Below, piece by piece: positions 17,526 through 25,361 of a stretch of DNA of 44,155 bases. Positions within the stretch are counted from its first letter, which is position 1, and every line of letters starts with the position of its first letter. Where the stretch lies: assembly GCA_900549825.1 (NCBI GenBank), contig URQB01000018.1, positions 1 through 44,155 of the forward strand, written 5' to 3'. The position numbers and the translations under genes are program-made. The notes under the pieces are model-generated. The model ran no database searches. It had not been told where the DNA came from and saw only the letters and a program-made list of their open reading frames with translations. This stretch comes from an uncultured Oscillospiraceae bacterium. Lineage in GTDB: Bacteria > Bacillota > Clostridia > Oscillospirales > Acutalibacteraceae.

Positions 17526-18353
17526 ATGAAAACCGTATCAAAAGTTTATCTTGCGCTCATCTTCCTGTTTCTATATGCGCCGATTTTCGTGCTGATCTTT
17601 TTCTCTTTCAACGCAACCAACAGCACGAGCCTGTTCGCCGGCTTTTCCCTCAGGTGGTATGAGTCGCTCTTTCAGGATAAGGCAACGCTTCAGGCGCTGT
17701 ATAACAGCCTGATCCTGGCGGTGGTTTCTTCGCTTGCAGCCACCGTGCTCGGCACGGCTGCCGCTGTCGGTATTGATACGATGCGCAATAAGTGGCTGAA
17801 ATCCAGTGTGCTGTCCGTCACCAATATCCCAATGATGAATCCGGAGATCGTCACGGGTATTTCCATGATGCTCCTGTTCGTCTTTGCGGGTAAGCTACTG
17901 GGTGTGCGGGATGTGCTGGGCTTCTGGACGCTGCTGTTTGCGCATATCACGTTCAACCTGCCGTATGTCATCCTGTCGATCCTCCCAAAGCTCCGGCAGA
18001 TGGATCCGCATCTCTCCGAGGCGGCGCAGGATCTGGGCTGCACGCCGGCGCGCTCCTTTTTCAAGGTCGTTCTGCCCGGCATCATGCCCGGCATCGTCAC
18101 GGGGCTCGTTATGTCCTTTACGATGTCGCTCGACGATTTCATCATCAGCTATTTTACCAACGGCCCGTCCTTCCAGACGCTGCCCGTAAGGATCTACTCG
18201 ATGACGAAACGCCGCGTCACGCCGGATATCTACGCGCTGTTTACTCTGGTTTTTGTCGCTATTCTCGTGCTGCTGATCCTGTATAATATCGCGCAGACAC
18301 AGGGCGAGAAGCACATGAATAAAAAAATAGCTGTAAAGGAGATTGAAAATTGA
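17526..18353 (+). CDS. potC: Spermidine/putrescine ABC transporter permease PotC
   Basis: A 275-residue permease with about six membrane segments and an EAA loop, EAAQDLGCTPARSFFKVVLPGIMPG (about residues 166-190). The start at 17526 was preferred over a GTG at 17514 because GAGGAAGGGG gives better spacing and the family begins MK before the first membrane segment. It is separated from potB by a 115-base gap containing a terminator-like hairpin. Its TGA stop overlaps the TTG start of potD, so the two are translationally coupled. Confidence 0.92.
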   Translation: MKTVSKVYLALIFLFLYAPIFVLIFFSFNATNSTSLFAGFSLRWYESLFQDKATLQALYNSLILAVVSSLAATVLGTAAAVGIDTMRNKWLKSSVLSVTNIPMMNPEIVTGISMMLLFVFAGKLLGVRDVLGFWTLLFAHITFNLPYVILSILPKLRQMDPHLSEAAQDLGCTPARSFFKVVLPGIMPGIVTGLVMSFTMSLDDFIISYFTNGPSFQTLPVRIYSMTKRRVTPDIYALFTLVFVAILVLLILYNIAQTQGEKHMNKKIAVKEIEN

Positions 18354-19567
18354 AAAGAATTTTGGCTATCCTGTTCGCTGTGCTCTTGGTATGTACGATG
18401 GCAGTTCCCGCCTTTGCGGTGGAATCGTCCGGTCTGGCCGGCACGACGATCAACGTATTTAACTGGGGCGAGTACATTTCCGACGGCTCTGAGGGCTCAA
18501 TGGATGTTAACGCCGAATTTACCAAACGCACCGGTATCAAGGTTAATTACAACAATTATGATACCAACGAGAATATGTACGCGAAGCTCAAAAACGACGG
18601 TGTGAGCTACGATATCATCATTCCTTCGGACTATATGATCCAGCGACTGATTGCCGAGGATATGCTGCAGAAGATCGATTTTTCCAACATTCCGAATTAC
18701 AAGTATATCGACGCAAAATATAAGGGCCTCTATTTTGACCCGAACGACGCATATTCCGTGCCCTACAATGTTGGCTTGGTCGGCCTGATTTATAATACCA
18801 AGATGGTTAAAGAGGCTCCCACAAGCTGGAATGTGATGTGGGATGAGCAGTACAAGGGTAAAATCCTGATGTTCGACAACCCGCGCGACGCGTTCGGCAT
18901 TGCACAGAAGCTGCTGGGCCAATCCTTCAACACGACGGATGAGGCCGAGTGGAAGGCCGCCGCGGAGAAGCTCAAGGCGCAGAAGCCCATTCTTCAGGGC
19001 TATGTTATGGATGATATCTTCCGTAAGATGGAAAACGGGGAGGCCGCCATCGCGCCGTATTACGCGGGCGACTTTATCACGATGCACGATAACAACCCCG
19101 ATCTTGCGTTTGTCTATCCGCAGGAGGGCGTCAATATCTTTGTCGACTCCATCTGCATCCCGAAGAATGCGAAAAACAAGGCGGCGGCGGAAGCTTATAT
19201 CAACTTCCTGCTTGATCCGGATGTCGCGGTGGAGAATGCGAATTACCTTGGCTATGCTACCCCGAATACTGCGGTGCTCGCCCATGAGGACTATGCGCTC
19301 AAGGGCAACGAATATCTCTACCCGGCAGAGGATCAAACACCTAAGACAGAGTATTTCTATAACTTGCCCCAGAAAACGCTGACCCTGATGACCGACCTTT
19401 GGAGCGAGCTGAAGGCCAGCCAGAATATCGAAGCTGGAGAAGAGCGGAAAACAGACGATACTTGGCTCTACGTTGGCATTGGCGCCGTCGTGGTCATTGC
19501 GGCTGCAGTGATCGTATATAAGGTGATAAGGAAAAAGAAACGCGACTTTGCGGACGCAGAAGACTGA
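18350..19567 (+). CDS. potD: Polyamine ABC transporter substrate-binding protein, C-terminally membrane anchored
   Basis: A 405-residue binding protein. The TTG start at 18350 overlaps the potC stop; AAAGGAG lies upstream. A signal peptide (residues 1 to about 25, ending VPAFA) has no lipobox cysteine, unlike most Firmicute PotD proteins. The family pattern is clear: INVFNWGEYIS, DIIIPSDYM, YSVPYNVGLVGLIYN and DNPRDAFGIA. The C-terminus carries a hydrophobic segment (about residues 374-393) followed by VIRKKKRDFADAED, so the protein is probably tethered at its C-terminal end instead of by a lipid. This arrangement is unusual for PotD. Confidence 0.9.
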   Translation: MKRILAILFAVLLVCTMAVPAFAVESSGLAGTTINVFNWGEYISDGSEGSMDVNAEFTKRTGIKVNYNNYDTNENMYAKLKNDGVSYDIIIPSDYMIQRLIAEDMLQKIDFSNIPNYKYIDAKYKGLYFDPNDAYSVPYNVGLVGLIYNTKMVKEAPTSWNVMWDEQYKGKILMFDNPRDAFGIAQKLLGQSFNTTDEAEWKAAAEKLKAQKPILQGYVMDDIFRKMENGEAAIAPYYAGDFITMHDNNPDLAFVYPQEGVNIFVDSICIPKNAKNKAAAEAYINFLLDPDVAVENANYLGYATPNTAVLAHEDYALKGNEYLYPAEDQTPKTEYFYNLPQKTLTLMTDLWSELKASQNIEAGEERKTDDTWLYVGIGAVVVIAAAVIVYKVIRKKKRDFADAED

Positions 19568-19603
19568 TCCAAGAATCGCAGGAACAAGGAGAGGAATTTA
19601 AGA

Positions 19604-20200
19604 ATGGTAGCGCAGCTTCGCAAACCGCAGGCGGGAGACACCACCGCCGTCATGAAAACGTCCATGGGGGAGATCAAAATCCTCCTTTTCCCGGACGCCG
19701 CGCCGAAGGCGGTCGAGAATTTTACCACGCATGCGAAAAACGGCTATTATGACGGGCTGATCTTCCACCGCGTCATCCCGGATTTTATGATCCAGGGCGG
19801 CGACCCGACAGGCACCGGCACGGGCGGAGAGAGCATCTGGGGCCGCCCCTTCGAGGATGAATTCAGCTCGGAATACCACAATCTGCGCGGCGCGCTCTCG
19901 ATGGCGAACGCAGGCCCTGGCACCAACGGCAGTCAGTTTTTCATCGTGCAGGCGCCCTCTGTCAGCGACGACCTGCTCGCCCAGATGGAGACGCTCGGTG
20001 AGAGCGCCTTCCCGGCGTGGGCCGTGTCGGCCTATCGCACCAAGGGCGGCACGCCGTGGCTTGATTTCCGCCACACGGTCTTCGGCCAGGTCTATGAGGG
20101 CATGGAAGCAGTCGATGCGATCGCGAATGTCCCCTGCGGCAGGAACGATAAGCCGGCAGAGGATGTTGTGATCGAATCGGTCACAATTGAAGAGATGTAA
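19604..20200 (+). CDS. Peptidyl-prolyl cis-trans isomerase, cyclophilin type
   Basis: A 198-residue cyclophilin without a signal peptide, so cytosolic. Seen: FHRVIPDFMIQGGDPTGTG (catalytic Arg and the Gln-containing strand), FEDEF, GALSMANAGPGTNGSQFFI, and a late VFGQVYEGMEAVDAI. AAGGAGAGG precedes the start. It follows potD by only 36 bases and may be on the same transcript, which ends at the hairpin just downstream. Confidence 0.95.
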   Translation: MVAQLRKPQAGDTTAVMKTSMGEIKILLFPDAAPKAVENFTTHAKNGYYDGLIFHRVIPDFMIQGGDPTGTGTGGESIWGRPFEDEFSSEYHNLRGALSMANAGPGTNGSQFFIVQAPSVSDDLLAQMETLGESAFPAWAVSAYRTKGGTPWLDFRHTVFGQVYEGMEAVDAIANVPCGRNDKPAEDVVIESVTIEEM

Positions 20201-20206
20201 GAAAAA

Positions 20207-20243
20207 GAGCGCTGGGGAGCGATTTCCCGGCGCTCGAATTTTT
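20207..20243 (+). terminator. Terminator after the cyclophilin gene
   Basis: GAGCGC (20207-20212) pairs with GCGCTC (20230-20235), with GGG/CCC pairing inside, followed by an A/T tract ending TTTTTC. Confidence 0.65.
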
Positions 20244-20328
20244 CATAAATAACAAACGTTTCGGCAAGGCTTGCTTTTTTGCCTGGAAGACGGTAGGATA
20301 AAGATGAAATGAGGAAGGAGGTCTTCAT

Positions 20329-20682
20329 ATGCCCAACAGCTTTGAACGGATCTATGCTGTCGTACGGCAGATTCCATATGGAAAGGTCGCGACCTATGGG
20401 CAAATCGCCGCGCTCGCAGGCAATCCTCGCTGGTCGCGTGTGGTCGGTTATGCGCTGCATGTTAATCCGGACCCGGCGCACATTCCGTGCTTTCGTGTGG
20501 TCAACCGGTTCGGCGAGGTTTCAAGCGCCTTTGCCTTCGGCGGGGAAAACGAGCAGATCGCATTGCTCAAACGGGAAGGCGTGTGTTTCCTGCCGGACGG
20601 ACGGGTAGATCTTAAGCATTTCTGCTGGGATGGTGAAAGGACCGCGAATAATGAATCAACTGCAGGGAGGATTTTGGTATGA
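20329..20682 (+). CDS. MGMT-family (alkyltransferase-like) DNA-binding protein
   Basis: A 117-residue protein matching only the DNA-binding/active-site domain of O6-alkylguanine-DNA alkyltransferases. Seen: IPYGKVATYGQIAALAG (helix-turn-helix region) and IPCFRVVN (Cys54) where true alkyltransferases have PCHR and Atl proteins usually have a Trp. The reactive Cys is present but the usual His is Phe, so catalysis may be altered. GGAAGGAGG lies upstream. The end overlaps the next gene by four bases, so the two are coupled. Confidence 0.85.
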   Translation: MPNSFERIYAVVRQIPYGKVATYGQIAALAGNPRWSRVVGYALHVNPDPAHIPCFRVVNRFGEVSSAFAFGGENEQIALLKREGVCFLPDGRVDLKHFCWDGERTANNESTAGRILV

Positions 20683-21218
20683 AAGACTTTTTTGACCTGA
20701 TCGCACGGCGCGAGAGCTGCCGCAAGTATGATCCGCAAAGAAAGGTAGAGACGGAACAGCTCGTCAAATGCATCGAGGCGGCGCGCATCGCACCTTCCGC
20801 CTGCAACAGCCAGCCGTGGAGCTTTGTCGTTGTCAACAGCCCAACTGTGTCCCCGCAGGTTGCAAAGTGCGTGCAGGGGATGGGGATGAACCGGTTTACC
20901 GACGATTGCCCGGCCTTCATCGTTGTCGCTGAGGAAAAGGCGAATCTGACAGCAAAAATCAGCGGTGCATTTAAGGATCAGCAGTTTGCGCAGATCGATA
21001 TCGGGCTTGCCACGGCACAGATCTGCCTCGCCGCCGTGGAGCAGGGGCTTTCCACCTGCATCATGGGCTGGCTGGATGAGAAAAAGCTGAAAGCACTGCT
21101 CGATATTCCGCAATCGAAGCGGATTCGGCTGGTGCTGAGCGTGGGCTATGCCGCAGACGGTCGCCTGCGCGAGAAAAAGCGCAAAAAACTTGACGCAATT
21201 ATGCGGATTGTCGATTAA
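20679..21218 (+). CDS. Nitroreductase family protein
   Basis: A 179-residue FMN-dependent oxidoreductase-like protein. The N-terminal RRESCRKYDP and the APSACNSQPWSFVVVN region (about residues 36-51) match the FMN-binding pattern of the nitroreductase family, and the late GLSTCIMGW is also typical. Its ATG overlaps the stop of the MGMT-like gene. The substrate is not known. A weak hairpin at 21232-21256 with TTTT may end this pair. Confidence 0.9.
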   Translation: MKDFFDLIARRESCRKYDPQRKVETEQLVKCIEAARIAPSACNSQPWSFVVVNSPTVSPQVAKCVQGMGMNRFTDDCPAFIVVAEEKANLTAKISGAFKDQQFAQIDIGLATAQICLAAVEQGLSTCIMGWLDEKKLKALLDIPQSKRIRLVLSVGYAADGRLREKKRKKLDAIMRIVD

Positions 21219-21231
21219 TTCGCCCGATTTG

Positions 21232-21260
21232 CGCCGGTGGGAAGTGTTACCAGGCGTTTT
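21232..21260 (+). terminator. Possible terminator after the nitroreductase gene
   Basis: CGCCGGT (21232-21238) can pair with ACC-A-GGCG (21249-21256) with one bulged base, followed by TTTT. Confidence 0.4.
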
Positions 21261-21275
21261 CGGCGGCTCCTTTGC

Positions 21276-21305
21276 TTGACGGGTCATGTGCCGATTTGGT
21301 ATAAT
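21276..21305 (+). promoter_or_regulatory. Promoter of the DUF4474-like gene
   Basis: TTGACG (21276-21281), an 18-base spacer and TATAAT (21300-21305). The first in-frame ATG at 21304 overlaps the -10 box, which supports the start at 21385. Confidence 0.75.
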
Positions 21306-21384
21306 GATCCCGATTCTATTCGGTATTCCATTCAGCAAAAGGGCCGGGGGCGGTTCCCGGCATCACGTGAAAAGGAGAAAACCA

Positions 21385-22326
21385 ATGGACAAAAAGAAAA
21401 CCAAGATCATTGTGATCGTGGCGGCTGTGTGTGTGGTGATCGCCGTCGCTGTGGGTATCGTGTTCGCAGTGCGCGGCTCAAAGGAGCCGGAGACGACGGC
21501 TCCGGTCAGCAACAGCGTTGGAGCAGACGTGCCCGCGCCAACAGAATCCGTCGGCGAGGTTTCAACAGATGAGCCGTCCACCTCGGAGGAGGGCACGGAA
21601 CCTTCCACGCAGGAGGAGGCGACGGTTGCCAAAACGACAACCACTGTGCCGCGCGTCGCCTCTCCCACAAAGAAGCCTACCCCCACAGAGCCCTCCCCCA
21701 CCAAGGCAACCGGGCCGGTCACCAATGGTGAAAACCCATTTGTGGAGTATGACGAAAACGGCAATCCCGTCCCGATCGGTGCGACGGATTTCCGCCGTAG
21801 CCTCGGCTACTGTGAAGCATATGATAAGATGGCCCCCTATGCCGCGATGGATTTCGATACGGTGCGCATCAAATTCCGCTATAACAACCTTGACTGGATG
21901 GTTCAGATGTGGAAGGGGCAGTACGGCCCCTCGATCGGCTGCGAGATCGGCGTTTACCATAAGCCGACCACACGCATGGTTGAATTTTACGACTGCGCGA
22001 CAGACGAAAATTCCCTCTGCATGGAAGCGACGCTGTACCGCAAGGGCAAATTCGTTTTCCGCATGCCGTACCGTCTCTACTGGTGGGTCGCAGGGTTTGA
22101 TCCCGGCATGCTGGATAATGTTGCCGACCGCTCGGAGCTGAATGTGGTCGCCCGGATTACGCTCAAGGATAAGGAGATGTGCACCGCCTTTGCAAACGCC
22201 CTGCAGAAGCAGAAGGATGGGCAGGGCCGCACCTTTAAGAATGTTGGCAGCAGCTACAATAAGAACCAGCCGACCGTGACGCCAGTATTTAAGGTTGTTG
22301 GAAATGACGTTTACCTTACCTGGTAA
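21385..22326 (+). CDS. Membrane-anchored extracellular protein with DUF4474-like domain
   Basis: A 313-residue protein. MDKKKTK is followed by one membrane segment (about residues 8-30), then a Ser/Thr/Pro/Glu-rich linker of about 85 residues (about 33-117) and a compact domain (about 125-275) with GYCEAYDKMAPYAAMDFDT and WMVQMWKGQYGPSIGCEIG. That pattern resembles DUF4474, a domain of unknown function in Clostridia. The orientation is N-in, C-out, so the domain lies outside the cell. Start 21385 has AAAGGAG upstream. It has its own promoter. Confidence 0.75.
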   Translation: MDKKKTKIIVIVAAVCVVIAVAVGIVFAVRGSKEPETTAPVSNSVGADVPAPTESVGEVSTDEPSTSEEGTEPSTQEEATVAKTTTTVPRVASPTKKPTPTEPSPTKATGPVTNGENPFVEYDENGNPVPIGATDFRRSLGYCEAYDKMAPYAAMDFDTVRIKFRYNNLDWMVQMWKGQYGPSIGCEIGVYHKPTTRMVEFYDCATDENSLCMEATLYRKGKFVFRMPYRLYWWVAGFDPGMLDNVADRSELNVVARITLKDKEMCTAFANALQKQKDGQGRTFKNVGSSYNKNQPTVTPVFKVVGNDVYLTW

Positions 22327-22342
22327 CAAAATCAAATGGTTA

Positions 22343-22383
22343 TACAAATTGTAGTTGACTTTATGCTGTTTTAGTGGCATAAT
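22343..22383 (+). promoter_or_regulatory. Promoter of the IPDTG surface protein gene with small palindrome
   Basis: TTGACT (22355-22360), a 17-base spacer and CATAAT (22378-22383). The palindrome TACAAATTGTA (22343-22353) lies directly before the -35. Confidence 0.65.
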
Positions 22384-22444
22384 AGCAAAGTAATACAGTG
22401 GCGATTGCCGTTGTAAATAATTAATAGAGAAGGGACTGTTAACC

Positions 22445-23008
22445 ATGAAAAAAGTTCTCAGCGTAGCGCTTGCTCTGGTTCTCTGTCTTGCCATGTGCGT
22501 TCCGGCGTTTGCAGCCGATACGCAGGATCCGGTCGATCAGATCGCTGGTGTTCTGGACCGGGCAGGCATTGATCTCAGTGCAATCACGGAGAAACTGTCC
22601 AGCCTTGGCAGCTTTGATATCGGCTCCCTGACTGGCGGCGACTTCGACATCAGCGCGATCACGGACGCTCTTGGCAGCCTGAGCGATCTTGATATCGCCA
22701 GCCTGAAGGATACGCTCATTGGCGCGCTTGGCAACATTGGCGGCGGCGATTTCGATATCGCTGGTATTCTCAATGGCCTGAAAGACAACGAGCTTGCTCA
22801 GCTGATCGCGAAGCTTTATTCCATCGGTACGCCGGAGAAGGAAACAACGACGGAAGCTCCGACCGAGACCGAGCCGGAAGCTCCGACCGAGACCGAGCCT
22901 GAGGAAATCCCGGATACCGGCGATTCCGCGATCGGCCTTGCGGTGCTTGGTGTTGTCTCCGTTGCGGCTGCTGCGGCATTTGTCTGCACCCGTAAGAAGG
23001 AAGCATAA
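22445..23008 (+). CDS. Cell-wall surface protein with IPDTG sorting-like signal
   Basis: A 187-residue secreted protein. It has a signal peptide (residues 1 to about 23, ending VPAFAA), then a low-complexity region of imperfect repeats (FDIGSLTGGDFDISAI, LDIASL, GGGDFDIAGIL), then EAPTETEP twice, and finally IPDTGDSAIG from residue 155 followed by a hydrophobic run and RKKEA. That tail has the form of an LPXTG-like sortase signal with Ile at the first position. No sortase gene is in the window. Function is unknown. AGAAGGGA precedes the start. Confidence 0.75.
   Translation: MKKVLSVALALVLCLAMCVPAFAADTQDPVDQIAGVLDRAGIDLSAITEKLSSLGSFDIGSLTGGDFDISAITDALGSLSDLDIASLKDTLIGALGNIGGGDFDIAGILNGLKDNELAQLIAKLYSIGTPEKETTTEAPTETEPEAPTETEPEEIPDTGDSAIGLAVLGVVSVAAAAAFVCTRKKEA
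22853..22900 (+). repeat. Tandem 24-bp repeat inside the surface protein gene
   Basis: Two 24-base units (22853-22876 and 22877-22900), identical except for the last base, encode EAPTETEP twice. Confidence 0.9.
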
Positions 23009-23031
23009 GCAATCCCCTTGTTCAGCAACTG

Positions 23032-23067
23032 AAAAACCCCTTCTGATATCAATCGGAAGGGGTTTTT
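23032..23067 (+). terminator. Terminator after the surface protein gene
   Basis: AAAAACCCCTTC (23032-23043) pairs with GAAGGGGTTTTT (23056-23067) around a small loop. It is a strong, possibly bidirectional terminator. Confidence 0.9.
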
Positions 23068-23326
23068 ATTGTAAAGCGAGGCGGGAATCCAAAAGAGGAT
23101 ATTACGGACGATTCTGTCAAAGAATTCCGGCTGTATGCAAACAGAATCGAATGGCGCCCTTGGGCAATCCGGCAAATAAAAATTTCAGAATGCCGGGCTT
23201 TATTTTTCACATACTTCTTTTTCACAGAATGATCTCCCTGTCAAGCCATTCGCTGCTGTGCATCCTGTTTACCCAGCTGATTTCATAAAAAGGTCACTCT
23301 GCTTTCAGGGCACAGGCAATCAACAG

Positions 23327-24307
23327 CTATTTTGAATTTGGTGAAATCGTCCCTTCTTCGAACGCCGTGCGGAACCATACATCCCGCACGGTGAATGTTT
23401 TTCCGCTGAGATAGCCGAGGTGTTCCGCATCTGCCTGGAAATCGAACCGGAGCTTGTAGGAGTATAGGCACTGCTTTTTATACCCGCCGAATTTTTTATT
23501 CTGCGCATTGGCTCCGTATTTGCCATCACCGAGCAGGGGATGGCCGATCGAAGCAAAATGCGCGCGAATCTGATGGGTCCGGCCGGTCAGAAGCTCAACC
23601 TCGGCGAGCGTCAAACCATTGCGGTACCCAAGCGCACGGTAGCGCGTGCATATGGTTTTCGCGCCGGGGCACGATTGGCTGCGCACATAGACGCGGTTTT
23701 TCTTTTCATCCTTAAAGAGATAGCCTTCCAGCATACCCTCCGGCTCTTCCAGCCTGCCGATCAGGATGCAGAGATAATATTTATGCAGCTCCCTATTTTT
23801 CATCTTATCGTTCAGTACGCGCAGCGTAGCGGCATTTTTGGCGGCGATGACGATCCCTCCCGTGTTGCGGTCGATCCGGTTGACGAGCGCGGGGGTAAAG
23901 GACTGTTCGCGGGAGGGGTCGAATTCTCCTTTTTCATAGAGGTAGCGTTTGATACGTGTGATCAGGGTATCCACATATTCGTGCTCGTCCGGATGGCAGA
24001 GAAGGCCCGCCTTTTTGTCGAGCAGCAGTAGGTTTTCATCCTCATAGACGATGTCGAGGCGGGAGGAAGCGCCCATAAAATCATAGCGTTTTTCTGGCTG
24101 TATAAAAAATTCATCGCTGATATAGAGGTCGACAATGTCGCCCTCCTGCAGGCGGGTAGAGATTTCAGCACGGCTTCCGTTTACCTTGATGCGCTTTTTG
24201 CGGATGTATTTATACAGCAGAGACTGCGGAAGGCTGGGCAGAGATTTCGTCAGGTATTTGTCAAGGCGCTGGTTCGCATCATTCCCTTTAATGGTAAAAC
24301 TTTTCAA
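23327..24307 (-). CDS. RluA-family pseudouridine synthase
   Basis: A 326-residue rRNA pseudouridine synthase. The N-terminal S4 RNA-binding domain (RLDKYLTKSLPSLPQSLLYKYIRKKRIKVNG) is followed by the catalytic domain, with NRIDRNTGG (about residue 143) carrying the family's catalytic Asp and a later LLTGRTHQIRAHFASIGHPLLGDGKYG. The start is a TTG at 24307 with GGAGG ten bases upstream. RluC-like or RluD-like target specificity cannot be told from sequence. It diverges from radC and shares its promoter region. Confidence 0.92.
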   Translation of the reverse strand: MKSFTIKGNDANQRLDKYLTKSLPSLPQSLLYKYIRKKRIKVNGSRAEISTRLQEGDIVDLYISDEFFIQPEKRYDFMGASSRLDIVYEDENLLLLDKKAGLLCHPDEHEYVDTLITRIKRYLYEKGEFDPSREQSFTPALVNRIDRNTGGIVIAAKNAATLRVLNDKMKNRELHKYYLCILIGRLEEPEGMLEGYLFKDEKKNRVYVRSQSCPGAKTICTRYRALGYRNGLTLAEVELLTGRTHQIRAHFASIGHPLLGDGKYGANAQNKKFGGYKKQCLYSYKLRFDFQADAEHLGYLSGKTFTVRDVWFRTAFEEGTISPNSK

Positions 24308-24348
24308 TTATCGTCATCCTCCTGCAAACGAGGTGTTGAAATTATCTT

Positions 24349-24377
24349 AGTATACCATATTTCGCGGCTTTTCAAAA
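24349..24377 (-). promoter_or_regulatory. Promoter of the pseudouridine synthase gene
   Basis: Read on the minus strand: TTTTGA (24377-24372), a 17-base spacer and TATACT (24354-24349). Its -35 overlaps the -35 of the divergent radC promoter. Confidence 0.5.
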
Positions 24378-24397
24378 GGTGGGAAATGGGGTATAAT
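24369..24397 (+). promoter_or_regulatory. Promoter upstream of the radC leader
   Basis: TTTTCA (24369-24374), a 17-base spacer and TATAAT (24392-24397). It would start RNA near 24404, giving a leader of about 230 bases. Confidence 0.6.
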
Positions 24398-24404
24398 AAC
24401 CTCA

Positions 24405-24541
24405 CGAAACACGCAGGAAATCAGAGCTTTCTGTTGTTTCGGAGAACATTGTATCATAGATTCGGGCTGCCACGTATCGCGCCGGGGCGCAATGGAATCC
24501 TAGCATCATAATCTAGGCCTGGCAAATCAGGCTGCGCCCTG
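24405..24541 (+). ncRNA. Candidate structured leader RNA upstream of radC
   Basis: Two elements fold by inspection. First, a hairpin with outer stem CGAAAC (24405-24410)/GTTTCG (24436-24441) and an inner CAGGAAA/TTTCTG stem. Second, a three-way junction: P1 is CGGGGCGCA (24483-24491) with TGCGCCCTG (24533-24541), P2 is CCTAG (24499-24503)/CTAGG (24513-24517), and P3 is CCTG (24518-24521)/CAGG (24528-24531). No known riboswitch consensus was recognised. It lies between a promoter and a good ribosome binding site. Confidence 0.4.
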
Positions 24542-24580
24542 CGGTGTTATATGAAGATAAAGCTCCGGAGGAATTGTGAA

Positions 24581-24643
24581 ATGAGAAACGGTGTATTCTC
24601 TAAGGCCCAGGTGGCCGGAACAGGAAGGTCCGGGAATGGATAA
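24581..24643 (+). CDS. 20-codon ORF overlapping the radC start
   Basis: ATG at 24581 with a strong GGAGG (24567-24571) nine bases upstream starts a 20-codon frame (MRNGVFSKAQVAGTGRSGNG). Its TAA stop (24641-24643) overlaps the first codons of radC (ATG at 24636). This is the best ribosome binding site in the leader, so the peptide is probably translated and couples radC translation. It could be a leader peptide with a regulatory role; no database match is known to me. Confidence 0.5.
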   Translation: MRNGVFSKAQVAGTGRSGNG

Positions 24644-25328
24644 AGGGATGCATGCAGGCCACCGCGACCGGCTCAGACAGCGTTTTCTACGGGAAGGGAT
24701 GGAGCAGTTTGAGCCGCATAATGTGCTGGAGCTTTTGCTCTTTTATTCTATCCCGCGGCAGGATACCAATGAAACGGCGCACCGCCTCATCGACGCATTC
24801 GGCTCTCTTTCCGCCGTGTTTGACGCCTCTGTGGAAGATCTGATCAAGGTTGAGGGGGTGGGCCTGAATACTGCCGTGCTGATCAAGCTCATCCCAGCTG
24901 TCAACCGCCGTTATTTGGAGGACCGCGCGCTCCGGGGCTTCGATGCGGTTTCCTCGCGGGCCTGCGGGGAACTGCTGGTTTCCAAATTCAATGGCGTGAC
25001 CGTGGAGCGGGTTCTGCTTCTCTGCATGGATAATAAGGGGAGGGTGCTGCACTGTGCAGCTGTTTCCGAGGGAACGCAGTCGATGGTGGATATCAGCAAC
25101 CGCCGGATTGTGGAGACAGCGCTGCGCCATAATGCTTCCTGTGTGGTGCTGGGGCATAACCATCCCAACGGTGTTGCGGCGCCTTCTAGAGCGGATGTGG
25201 AAGCAACGCGCGCACTGGCGCGGTTGCTGCGGTCAATGGATATCAGCCTCTACGACCATATCATTGTGGCAGACGGGGAGTATTTTTCAATGGCGGACTG
25301 TGAAAAATTTGCGCCGATTTTTTCTTGA
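24636..25328 (+). CDS. radC: RadC family protein (UPF0758)
   Basis: A 230-residue protein of the RadC/UPF0758 family. An N-terminal helix-hairpin-helix region (about residues 50-75, VEGVGLNTAVLIKLIPAV) precedes the JAB/MPN domain with the metal motif HNH (His174, His176) and a downstream Asp in PSRADVEA. The historical link to DNA repair is not well supported for the family. The start at 24636 has GGAAGG upstream. It is followed by a Nudix gene after 33 bases and is preceded by an unusual leader with an overlapping short ORF. Confidence 0.92.
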   Translation: MDKGMHAGHRDRLRQRFLREGMEQFEPHNVLELLLFYSIPRQDTNETAHRLIDAFGSLSAVFDASVEDLIKVEGVGLNTAVLIKLIPAVNRRYLEDRALRGFDAVSSRACGELLVSKFNGVTVERVLLLCMDNKGRVLHCAAVSEGTQSMVDISNRRIVETALRHNASCVVLGHNHPNGVAAPSRADVEATRALARLLRSMDISLYDHIIVADGEYFSMADCEKFAPIFS

Positions 25329-25361
25329 AGATCCATATACACTGAAAGAGGGGATAGGGGA

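Noticed and set aside
22853..22900. Tandem repeat considered as a CRISPR-like array
   Set aside because: Only two adjacent units with no spacers, inside a coding sequence; it encodes EAPTETEP twice.
24405..24541. Known riboswitch or hammerhead ribozyme in the radC leader
   Set aside because: The three-way junction lacks the conserved core bases of purine, THF and cyclic-di-GMP riboswitches and of hammerhead ribozymes, as far as I can tell by eye.
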